Origin: Tetramitus jugosus
Lineage: Eukaryota > Heterolobosea > Eutetramitea > Acrasida > Vahlkampfiidae
NCBI GenBank assembly: GCA_937625935.1
Contig: OW569377.1
Span: 1-64,000 of the forward strand
Direction: 5' to 3'
Length of the DNA stretch: 64,000 nt
The notes under the pieces were generated by a model. The model was not told where the DNA came from and made no database searches. It saw only the letters and a list, made by a program, of their open reading frames with translations. Below are positions 56,501 through 64,000 of this stretch, piece by piece. Positions within the stretch are counted from its first letter, which is position 1. Every line of letters begins with the position of its first letter. Both the position numbers and the translations under genes were made by a program.

Positions 56501-57774
56501 CTGAATTGAAGAAGGAAGTTGAGTCGTTGAAGACAAGCAACTTGTCATTGAAGGATGAAAATTCTGACCTTCTCTCTCACTTTGATTCTCTGAACAAGCA
56601 ACAGAGTTCGTCCATGAAAGAACAAGAGGAAGCTCGTGCCCTCGCAATCTCAAATTTGGAACAAATCAATGCTGAATTGAAGCATGAGATCAAGGCTCTT
56701 GAGAGAAGCAGTTTGGCACTACATGATGAAAATTCTGATCTTCTCTCTCAATTGGATTCTATGAGCAGACAACATTGTTCATCCATGAAAGAACAATCAG
56801 ATGCTCATGCCCTCGCCATGTCAAACATTCAACAGACCCATGCTCAGAGTGTGGAGGAGTTGAAACGCAGCACATCCACAATTCAATCGTTCACTGTCGA
56901 GAAGAAATATTTGTGTGAGCAACTTGCAGCTGTAGAAAAGAAGTATCAGGAGGTTTCAAATGAAGTCCAATTGGCACATGACCGAGAACAAACATGGTCC
57001 AAGAGAATTGAGAGTGTAGAACTTGAGAAGGCTACCACACAACAAGAACTCAGAAAGCAAAAGGCAATGAGTGAGGACCTCTCTCGTCTCGTCTCAGCAC
57101 TCCAACAAGAGTTAGACCAGACGAGAAATGAGTTGGCAACATGCAGCGGAGTTAAGAACCAAATGAAACTGGTGATGGATAATTCAGTAGTCTTGGTTAC
57201 TCAAAAGCAAAAGGAGTTGGACACACTGCTGGCTGAATTGAAAAATCAAAAGAATGCAAACGCAATCTTGGAGTCTGAGTTGAGAGATACGAAGAGTACT
57301 CCTGCTAGCTCCAGCTCGTCAATGGAAAACATGTTCAGATGCGTTCTGTTGAAGATGGCTGAAGTAACAGAAGATATTGTACTGCAGAACAAGATTCAAG
57401 ATTCATTCGCATTGTCATCGGAAATGGCAATGGAGGATTTCAACTCTTTGATAGAGCGCGTTGATCCAGCTTTCGCACCCAACGACGATATGGCTCATGT
57501 CAAGATTGACAAGTTTGAGACCAATGACGTTGTCTTGTTCATTAAGAATGCTCATGGTGTTTGGGAAGCAGTATGCAAGAAAGGAAACTGTTACTTGGCA
57601 CCGGAAGCTGTTGCCACCCTCTCTCGATCCCCACACTTTGAGTCCTTGAAGTACCTCAAAGCACAATTCATGTTCCACGTGGACAGCGTAGCACCATCAC
57701 CTGATCCTGCATTCAAGTTCCTTAAGGCAGGCACAGAGTACTCCATGATCTACATTAGAGAACCTGGAGTGTAA
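53557..57774 (+). CDS. Long coiled-coil protein (1405 aa)
   Basis: The ATG at 53557 follows a CAACAACAAAAT leader; the longer frame starts with GTG. Residues 1-130 form an acidic globular-looking start, 130-600 are mixed helical and end in an acidic patch (DDENSEDDEESDNDVESD). From about 620 to 1270 there is near-continuous heptad coiled coil containing three 57-residue repeats. A short C-terminal folded domain follows (about 1280-1405, VLFIKNAHGVWEAV, KAGTEYSMIYIREPGV), which resembles the Atg11/FIP200 C-terminal claw in position and in its hydrophobic-strand pattern. It is likely a scaffold, tether or autophagy-related factor; family not proven. Confidence 0.75.
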   Translation: MEQNKKLSLIRVNTGEQQVFSSIHDDETLLLFTRSRATFIQDLLLHIIVDQKWKQYHRFNNPSSVSDSNTLILKTTRTRDNIVIVTAVSATSSLAATLFDNEEEEEDVTLYVYHLNLSQQDKNSLVTASEAEHAQRMNLSKWNSQLTLRALGIDWEKEVANEEFDLLLKLMNELCVDMPSKLYSFCESIEARKKNQHEGVRVLRQFVDNHLAQLSEHTDQTLTCATMCRDEILKSDASVVNVKHALNEVSIAVVSDKSQDEATTTITRSTLLDYVPLLNESDQVLSDKAKQALNQLKSVIDHCHLNKDQINDFRENKTVHSEEQGAAISQPFLFMSNCLDEQIKLLDEYKRMIAEIAQCQSKSSSFLQRSQLEESWIDVEMAERLNQIEELKAKLSQSDLLSLARLTYKQIFTSFASCVADETYQREFGPLLDDIYKLYVDDVTELQNMMRSINIGEALNLSRAVIVGDLLNTCYSSALDGVSRNLSVDESIKPLIENEENMKRNDLLREISPSVPSINDEVQSIIKTIFPQNFDASIDTEESVQFSFRDGNHTIDTSNTNYFDESLVETDDENSEDDEESDNDVESDFGSLDDASPHITKALWESKEQRIESLELSLSKMTTSCDLSGDTIRALEESIEQLSEELKQTQESKAACEEKLEVLEKEQTELRMELMRLGKQNERSGVLVEALSAKCEELESTISEKDLFIEQRNTIIEQKNDIYLRQGQDIEKLRKTIEVLKETVVRLEKDNESLRLAHQEELESMRTCTVQITQLEEAKNALLEELESKNKEVETVKQIVQQMNGALVNKNDELARCKTTIDTLQDQLESQEKLVLNSEKKIASAYASISSYEQEKSSLSDQLETLKAQFEKFELEAIKNQEISKENYHLQVQEYQALIDALNNENTAKSLSLEQSTKDKESMIEKLKKEIENLKRNNSALERELSNLLSHVDSMSKQQISSMKEQAAAHAIAISNMERTQAELKKEVESLKTSNLSLKDENSDLLSHFDSLNKQQSSSMKEQEEARALAISNLEQINAELKHEIKALERSSLALHDENSDLLSQLDSMSRQHCSSMKEQSDAHALAMSNIQQTHAQSVEELKRSTSTIQSFTVEKKYLCEQLAAVEKKYQEVSNEVQLAHDREQTWSKRIESVELEKATTQQELRKQKAMSEDLSRLVSALQQELDQTRNELATCSGVKNQMKLVMDNSVVLVTQKQKELDTLLAELKNQKNANAILESELRDTKSTPASSSSSMENMFRCVLLKMAEVTEDIVLQNKIQDSFALSSEMAMEDFNSLIERVDPAFAPNDDMAHVKIDKFETNDVVLFIKNAHGVWEAVCKKGNCYLAPEAVATLSRSPHFESLKYLKAQFMFHVDSVAPSPDPAFKFLKAGTEYSMIYIREPGV
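56398..56910 (+). repeat. Three tandem 171-nt (57-aa) repeats in the coiled coil
   Basis: Units start at 56398, 56569 and 56740, exactly 171 nt apart. Each encodes LLSxxDSxxxQxxSSMKEQ followed by AxAxSN. Similarity extends through the following 40 residues (ELK-KEV-L-xSxLxLxDENSD). Amino-acid similarity exceeds that expected of coiled coil alone, so this is recent internal duplication. Confidence 0.8.
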
Positions 57775-57953
57775 ATAACCCACCAATCAATACATGTATT
57801 TTCTTTTTCCAATGTGCGAGTTGACTCTTGAAATCACTTATCACAACATGAATCGTAAAAAGATCAAAATCGAGCTTGAAGGAATCGCTCAACCTTCTTT
57901 CTTGCCAAGACCATGTAAAAATCCCAGTGTCAAACACCAACAAAAACAAAATC

Positions 57954-59645
57954 ATGGACACCATCAACAATAACCACTCCACAAGCACCACTTCATCAGT
58001 CACGCAACAATGTTTCTCACAGTTGCCAACAGACCTTATTCTGTCGCATATTGCCGACTTTATTTATTTGCGGGAAAATGATTTCAACTCCTTGAATCAA
58101 CTCCCTCACTTATTTTCGTGGGATGACAATCTACAAGCATCAGATTCATGTAATGTTGGTCTGATCACAGATCGTGTGACCATTCATCGTCTGTTTCGCA
58201 ACTTTCAATTCTGCTTCACTACGGCCAGGCCACAAGCTCCCAAGGGCACAGTGTCAAATAGTGGTGGAAATGTGATTCGGCGGCATCACTTGAAGGAAAC
58301 ATCAAGAAAGAATCGTGCGAGTGGTGATGACGAAGATGAGTATGACTATGACTTTGGTAGTTGCCAACCGGAGAAGGATTGTGTTGTTGGAAGATTGGGT
58401 GAAAAGGAGAAGGATGATAGTAGCACTGCTGCTGTGAAGAAGACGAATTATTTTCTTCATGAAGATGTGAGTCAGTATGAGAACAGTGATGACGATGATG
58501 ACGATGTTGCTATCGGTGTCAATTCAAAGCTACATAGAACCATGTTTCTGTTCAACATGTTGATGAATCAGATTACAGGGGCTCAGAAAGAGCAACAGGA
58601 TAATGGCGAATTTTTCAAGTACCACATTACGATACAGTTTGAAGATGTGAGTGCCTTCTTGTTCTTTATTAGAAACTCGGTGTTGACAAGGGAGAGTGAT
58701 AATGATTTGCTGTTGTTTGATGAGGATGGAGCATTGAAGATGACACCGATGCGCGAACGTATTGAAAGCATGATTGTGCTCGATGTATCGTTTGGATACT
58801 ATCGGCCAACTGATATGAACAAGTTTTTTGTTGCCATGATGCCTTCGAACGAGATGGAAGAGCTATCGGCCTATGAACGCCGGTTTGTCTCCTTTTTGTC
58901 CTATGTACGATCGTTGCAAGTGTTGACAGGATGGTTGGTCGATTATTCCATGAGACTTACGGTGACATTTAGCAAGTGTCTTAAACGATTGGACTATGTA
59001 GAATTTTACAACAGGAACTTTAAGATGCATGAGATGTTGTCATGTGCTCAAAGTTCCAACGTCAATGCGATACGGTTTCGCGATCCAGATTTAGAGGAGA
59101 TACAAGACATTTTGCAGTACAAGTCTCTCCAGAGCTTGACCATATCGTTCATTGATCAGACGTTTGATTTATGGAACGAAACTTGTCACTCGACCAGTCT
59201 ATCATCACTCTGTATTACTCATTGCAAACTCAGTGGGTCCATGCTCGAATCCATCTTGGGCGCCTTTCCAGGATTGAAACAACTCAAGATACATACAAAA
59301 CATGAGAAACAATCAAGTTTGCACAAGCCAAAACCATTGCACAAATTCGATGCCCTGCATTTGTGCAAGTGCCCTCAATTGAGTGTTCTGAGCTTGAAGA
59401 ACGTAATGCTTTCAGAGTCATTTTGCAAGGAGTTGGCCAAAATGAGCAATATTACCCAATTAACCTTAGGTAATTGCAATTTGTCTGATGCTCACCTGAG
59501 ACCACTCCTGGAGAGCACCACTCTGGAATCTCTCGATGTTCGAGGCAACAAGAAACTGTGCACTGCTCGTTTAATTGCAAGGAATCCATTCGACAAAACA
59601 ACACAATTCCGTATGAACATCCTATACAATAAAGCAGCCACCTGA
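57954..59645 (+). CDS. F-box/leucine-rich-repeat-like protein
   Basis: 563 aa. ATG 57954 follows ACCAACAAAAACAAAATC. The N-terminus is F-box-like (FSQLPTDLILSHIADFIYL). A variable acidic middle (DDDDDDVAIG) follows, then C-terminal LRR units: SLQSLTISFIDQTF, SLSSLCITHCKLSGSMLESI, FPGLKQLKI, QLSVLSLKNVMLSESFCKEL, NITQLTLGNCNLSDAHLRPL and TLESLDVRGNKKL. F-box/LRR proteins select SCF ubiquitin-ligase substrates. It is the second F-box-like gene of the window (the other is at 36180). Confidence 0.75.
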   Translation: MDTINNNHSTSTTSSVTQQCFSQLPTDLILSHIADFIYLRENDFNSLNQLPHLFSWDDNLQASDSCNVGLITDRVTIHRLFRNFQFCFTTARPQAPKGTVSNSGGNVIRRHHLKETSRKNRASGDDEDEYDYDFGSCQPEKDCVVGRLGEKEKDDSSTAAVKKTNYFLHEDVSQYENSDDDDDDVAIGVNSKLHRTMFLFNMLMNQITGAQKEQQDNGEFFKYHITIQFEDVSAFLFFIRNSVLTRESDNDLLLFDEDGALKMTPMRERIESMIVLDVSFGYYRPTDMNKFFVAMMPSNEMEELSAYERRFVSFLSYVRSLQVLTGWLVDYSMRLTVTFSKCLKRLDYVEFYNRNFKMHEMLSCAQSSNVNAIRFRDPDLEEIQDILQYKSLQSLTISFIDQTFDLWNETCHSTSLSSLCITHCKLSGSMLESILGAFPGLKQLKIHTKHEKQSSLHKPKPLHKFDALHLCKCPQLSVLSLKNVMLSESFCKELAKMSNITQLTLGNCNLSDAHLRPLLESTTLESLDVRGNKKLCTARLIARNPFDKTTQFRMNILYNKAAT

Positions 59646-59784
59646 ACCCCATCCAAATACACACCATTGTATTGAACCTTACTTGGCGCCCAAATACTGA
59701 TCCTACGATCCCACAAAATTATTTTCCGATCCATCAACAAAACAAAAAACCAATCAAAAACCAGCTTTACCTACGTCCGTCCTC

Positions 59785-61254
59785 ATGACATCGAATCATC
59801 TCAATCACATTGCTACCACCGCCGCAACCACCACCAATCCCTCCTTTTTCCAACGAAACAAGAAAAAAATTGCCATCCTCACATGTGCAACTCTGCTTGT
59901 TGGTGGAGGAACAGCAGCAGCTACAGTCGGTTACTACAAGTATCATCAGCACACTGCACAGTTGGAAGAACAACGGCGATTAATGAGTCATCGCATGCGT
60001 TACCTCTATGAAGAAAATCGGAAAACGGCGGAGATTGCACTTCGGAGTTTATTACCAAAAATATCGGAGAAATTGAGACTGGAACTTTTGCCAGTGGAGG
60101 ATTTGATGAGTCAATTGAAGGTGTTGCAGCAATCCACAATGTCTTCTTCCATGTCCTCTTCCATATCTTCTTCTTTTTCAAAGGATGAAGATCCCGCCAA
60201 TAGCGGAGAAATGGGTGAAGTGTCTACGGCGGACCAAAAGAAAAAGCTTTGGGAACAGATCAAGATTGATAGTTTTGCAAGGACGATTGCTGCCGTGTAC
60301 AGCATATCACTGTTGCATCTGTTTCTCTCTGTTCAGGTCAATATAATTGGAAGGAGACTTTTTTTGAAGCATCGAGTAGAAAAGGAAGAAAAGGAAAGAT
60401 TACAAAAGATTGAGGAGTTGGAGCAATCTGGATGGATGAAACGCATGTGGCACTATTGGGTGCTCAAAGATGTCAATAATGTCAACACATCTGTTGCATC
60501 AAAAGATGCTGATGGTGATGATGAACAAATGATTTTGGATTTGACTGAAAATGTGCAACACTTGTTCCTGTGTCAAGTCGGTCACTTTGAGAAGCATGGA
60601 CTGGAAGCACTGGTAGACTTGGTTCAATCTGTTGTCAACCATCACATGAAAGACGTTTCGCTCAAACAGCTCATGACACCAAATGACATGTTTCATTTGA
60701 TTGAGTCCATTCGAGGTGATATTGAAAACTCGATACTGTCTCGTCAACCATCTCCAGTGTCATCACCACAGTATAATCACGACGATTCTTCTCCATTGTT
60801 ATTCAATCATCACAGCATGAGCTCTATTATGCTTCCACCAGAGTGCGAAGAAGCGGATCTCAGCGTGCTCAATGGATATGATTGCCAAGCTACTCCACAG
60901 GAGAAGGACGTACTCAAGATACTGATGGATGAGTTGAGAGACATCTTGGAAAGTGAAGATTATGTCAATGTGTTCCGAGAGGCTTCCAACGGTGCATTCA
61001 GTGTGCTGCACAAACGATTAGAAGAAATTATCATATCATCTCACAAACAACAAACCAAGAAGACGACCACCGATAGCGCTACTGAAAATATTGTCAAGAT
61101 TCACTTGGCCAGTATTGTGACAAAATTGGTAAAGGAGGTCAAGTCGATCACAGACAACAACGAAGAGAACGAATATGTTTGGAGCGTGCATGAGAATATG
61201 ATGCTCAATAAGTACTGTGTTATTGTTTACAGCAGTGGTGTAATATTAGAGTAA
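59785..61254 (+). CDS. PEX3: Peroxin-3 (PEX3)
   Basis: 489 aa from ATG 59785. PEX3 anchors PEX19 at the peroxisome membrane during membrane-protein import. Matches: basic start FFQRNKKK, membrane span ILTCATLLVGGGTAAATVGY (about 31-50), then HRMRYLYEENRKTAEIALRS, LLPKISEKLRLELLPVEDLM, WEQIKIDSFARTIAAVYSIS with LLHLFLSVQVNIIGRRLFL, and a C-terminal LKILMDELRDILESEDYVNV. Ser-rich inserts (SSSMSSSISSS) and a charged loop lengthen it relative to animal PEX3 (373 aa). It implies functional peroxisomes. Confidence 0.92.
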   Translation: MTSNHLNHIATTAATTTNPSFFQRNKKKIAILTCATLLVGGGTAAATVGYYKYHQHTAQLEEQRRLMSHRMRYLYEENRKTAEIALRSLLPKISEKLRLELLPVEDLMSQLKVLQQSTMSSSMSSSISSSFSKDEDPANSGEMGEVSTADQKKKLWEQIKIDSFARTIAAVYSISLLHLFLSVQVNIIGRRLFLKHRVEKEEKERLQKIEELEQSGWMKRMWHYWVLKDVNNVNTSVASKDADGDDEQMILDLTENVQHLFLCQVGHFEKHGLEALVDLVQSVVNHHMKDVSLKQLMTPNDMFHLIESIRGDIENSILSRQPSPVSSPQYNHDDSSPLLFNHHSMSSIMLPPECEEADLSVLNGYDCQATPQEKDVLKILMDELRDILESEDYVNVFREASNGAFSVLHKRLEEIIISSHKQQTKKTTTDSATENIVKIHLASIVTKLVKEVKSITDNNEENEYVWSVHENMMLNKYCVIVYSSGVILE

Positions 61255-61327
61255 ATTTTCATAGTTTAATCTCAACTTTGACTCTTTCATGTGGAAACTG
61301 AAATGGCGCCAAGCCACTCATACGACC

Positions 61328-63904
61328 CTAGAAGAAGAGGCTGCTGCCCGTTCTGTGAAGGGAGCGATGAGAAGCAGATCCTTCACTTGGAAGCTCATTA
61401 TCACTTGATGATCGATGGAAGGGACTCTGAGGTGTTGATGGCGTCTTCAAGTTTAGAGCTGCCACAGAAGCATTGATTAACTGATTAAGTTGAATAATTA
61501 CTTGCTTGGTACTGCCTAGTTGCTCTCTGTTATCATCATTCTCGATAGAGTTAACATTTCTGTAGATGGTGTCAATCATTGTCTTGACTTTGTTCTCAAG
61601 AATCTTCTTGAGTGCATTCTTCTCCTTCTCCTTGATCACGAGCTCATTCTTCATCTGTTCCATCAACTGTTTGGATGATTCTGAATCGGTAGAGGATGAA
61701 TTGGATTCTCTCAACATCTTCAACTGTTCCTTCAGTTTCCTATTCTCCTCTTCTATCTTTTCGAGCTTGACAACCTTCTCAGCATGAAATTGTCTTTGTG
61801 CATTAAGTTCAAGCTTGTACTTTCGTATTTCACCTTCAGAGTCGGAGATATCTATTGATTCCTTTGGAGTTGGTGGTTTTCTATTGTACATACTACTCTC
61901 CCCCTCAGTCACAGAAAAGTCACCCCTCTTGACATCTTTAAGTTGACTCTGCAACTCCAAGTTTGTGGTTGTTTTTCTTTCGAGAGCTTCCTCCATCAGT
62001 TTTTGGTGCTGGTCGTATGCATCTAATTCTTCTTGTAATGATAAAATAGTTTCATCCCTGTCATTCAATCTACTAGTAAGAGCAATCATGATATCTCTTT
62101 GTTTGAGCAATAATTGCTTGTATCTCTCGACATTTGCCTTATCTTCGTCAAATGTCTGAATATCTCTTTCTAGTTCAGCTATTCGATTGTGGTATTGTCT
62201 TTCGACCTTCTTCATTTCTCGTTTTAGTATGCTTCGGAACTGAGGGTCGTCCTCCAATTTCTCTCCTCCCACATGAATCTTACTCATCATTTGAGAAATT
62301 CTCTCTTCCAGTTGTCTCTTCTCCTTAATCTCCTGTTGGAACAACTTATTCTTCTCTTGAAGTTCTCGCACAACCTCTTCCTTTTCTTTCTCTGCTTTTC
62401 TCTTCTCAATAACCAACTGATTAATTTTTGCTCTATCTACTGCAACCTTATTCTTCTGTTCGAGTTCTTGTCTCAATTTCTTCAATTCTCTTTCGTACTT
62501 TCTGAGCAATGCTCTTTGATCCAAATCCTCATTGATATGAGCATCGTTCTTAATGCTCTTGGCTCTATGAGCAAATTTAAGTGTTGATAGTGACTCTGAG
62601 AATGCCTCTTGTGCCGGAGACACCATCGCCATCATTGTCGTTTTACAATTGCCTCCCAAACTGTCTTCCAATAATCTCGTAAGTTTGGAGTCTCTGTATG
62701 GAATGTGCTGCCTTCCTTTCGGATCAGTTAATGCTGAGATAACATTTCCAAGACAAGCCAAACTTTGATTGATGTTCTTCACTTCTTCCAACCGTTTTCC
62801 CGTGGCTCCCGAGAGTCTTACTCTCTCACTACCAGCCAAATCAACCAGATTTAGCTTTCCAATCTTGAATGACTGTCGAATCTCACCCACAAACTCCTCT
62901 CCGCTTTCTTTTATTGCCTCATACTCTTCGATATCAATCTCCTTTCCATTACTACCAACAATAGTTCGTTCTGACTGTTCACAAACAATGATGAATACTG
63001 CGTGAGATCTGCTACTCAATTCGTTCAGCCTTGTTGCCCCAGTGGCTCTGGCGTTTGCTCCCTTCTGTATGAGGGCATGAATTTCTTTGGGTGATCGAAC
63101 AATGTATTCCTTTAATCCCTCTACATACACTCCCTTCTTCTTGTCCTCTCTAATGGTGAGGAAATTACTCTCTGGATTCAATAGATCTGATACGACTTCG
63201 TTATAGATTTGGAGATAAGAGGCACGAATAAGGAAATTGGACTTTGGATCTCCGGTCTGAATACCTGTGGAAAGAAAAAGAATGAATATCCAATACGAGG
63301 ACGCTACTCAACCAATCATGTGAAACATACAATTAAATATATCTTCCGTAGCTCGAGGAATGATACCTCGATCCTCGTTCCTGCTGTTCGTAAATCCTTC
63401 CATAGTAAACGTTTTACCAGTACCTGTTTGTCCACTGTGCAGTTGAATCATGGTGTTACAATACAGACACAGAGACGATAATCATGACAATAGATAAACA
63501 ACATACTAAGCGATAATGGATGCATTATAACCCTTCAAAACGCTAAGAACAGCCTCCCTAGCAGTATTTTCATAGACTTCAGCTTGTCTACATCCCATAT
63601 CATACACTCGATCAAACTTGAACTTGTATTGACTAAATACTTCGTTCTGATTGTCTTCTTCGGCCTCCCTACCCGTTTGCTCATTCACATGATCTCCTAT
63701 GGAGATGGTTTGAGCATCATTATCGACTCTAACAATGTTTTTGAAACCGGTGGAGCCATAAATATTGTACTTTTTAAGTTCTCGTTCCAGTGGAGGTCTC
63801 ACACGAATCACAACTTTGAAATTGTTGGTCGAATGACCTAGTACGGAAGAACCATTGATGGATGTACCAATAAAGCTACCTGATCTTCTCTTTTGTGCAT
63901 TCAT
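61328..63904 (-). CDS. N-terminal motor kinesin, three exons
   Basis: 812 aa after removal of introns 63506-63435 (72 bp, phase 2; TA|GTATGT ... CACAG|T) and 63330-63265 (66 bp, phase 1). ATG 63904 was chosen over an upstream TTG. The motor shows VVIRVRPPLE (31-40), P-loop GQTGTGKT (134-141, rebuilt across intron 1), SYLQIYNEVVSDLL, NELSSRSH (248-255) and LVDLAGSE (307-314), then HIPYRDSKLTRLLEDSLGG. The neck is LLRKYERELKKLRQELEQK, followed by coiled coil to about 740 and a Ser-rich tail. A plus-end motor is likely; the family was not assigned. It is convergent with PEX3, 73 bp apart. Confidence 0.93.
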
Positions 63905-64000
63905 TGTTCTGAACAAAGAACTAGGACGAAGAATGCTCTGTGTTTGGAGTTAGCTTGGGAGACACCTTCAAGTGATAAATGAGGGAACAAAGCTAATCCT
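63905..64000. other. Kinesin upstream region, cut by window end
   Basis: Only 96 bp remain before the window ends. This is the 5' leader/promoter side of the kinesin gene; nothing else is visible. Confidence 0.5.

Noticed and set aside
1-64000. CRISPR arrays, bacterial operons, prophage or integron structures
   Set aside because: No regularly spaced palindromic repeats with unique spacers and no Shine-Dalgarno patterns; introns, telomere, and eukaryotic gene content exclude a prokaryotic origin.

Overview
The window is the left end of a eukaryotic nuclear chromosome. It begins with about 727 bp of CCCAAA/TTTGGG telomeric repeat and continues through a repeat-rich subtelomere into gene-dense core sequence. 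Single-exon or few-intron genes, short GT-AG introns (about 50-140 bp), A/C-rich leaders directly before start codons, Asn-rich tracts and gene content (ARPC1, Ras and RasGEF, an RGS-fused heptahelical receptor, cathepsin B, RWP-RK, kinesin) point to a free-living amoeboflagellate. A Naegleria-like heterolobosean is my inference; the sequence alone does not prove the species.

Layout. 1-1130: telomere, then degenerate telomere-like islands and a diverged tandem duplication. 1130-8350: a transposon graveyard with no convincingly intact gene. It holds a broken Cys-rich ORF, a Ty3/gypsy integrase H2C2 fragment, an IS630/Tc1/mariner-type DDE transposase broken into three frames, GC-rich hairpins and a chromodomain fragment of chromovirus type. 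From 8392 onward, ordinary genes lie close together on both strands: BAHD acyltransferase, membrane protein, DsbA/FrnE-like oxidoreductase, CutA1, an RCC1-repeat protein, a poly(A)-tailed retroposon with a 16-bp target-site duplication, tRNA-Pro, PFK-2/FBPase-2, two divergent BRCT genes around tRNA-Lys, a coiled-coil protein, Ras, a GDAP2-like macrodomain protein, ARPC1, a 2482-aa adhesion-type 7TM receptor ending in an RGS domain, an XRN-type nuclease, 5S rRNA, an F-box/ankyrin gene, NOC3, NOP10, EMC6, a synapsin homologue, a cathepsin B with a cystatin-like tail, an RWP-RK factor, USE1, a metal-binding methyltransferase-like protein, RasGEF, a 1405-aa coiled-coil protein, an F-box/LRR protein, PEX3 and a kinesin.

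Themes. NOC3 and NOP10 (ribosome biogenesis) share a 219-bp divergent promoter. Ras, RasGEF and the RGS receptor are signalling parts; ARPC1 and kinesin are cytoskeletal; PEX3, USE1, EMC6 and the synapsin homologue concern membranes. The most unusual items are the GPS-7TM-RGS receptor, a NOP10 that keeps an archaeal-style Cys4 zinc site, a synapsin in a protist, a protease fused to an inhibitor-like domain, a methyltransferase with His/Cys metal-binding tails, and the young retroposon. Gene starts were moved to ATG codons wherever the longest open frame began with TTG or GTG. Splice sites were inferred from GT-AG signals plus protein continuity.
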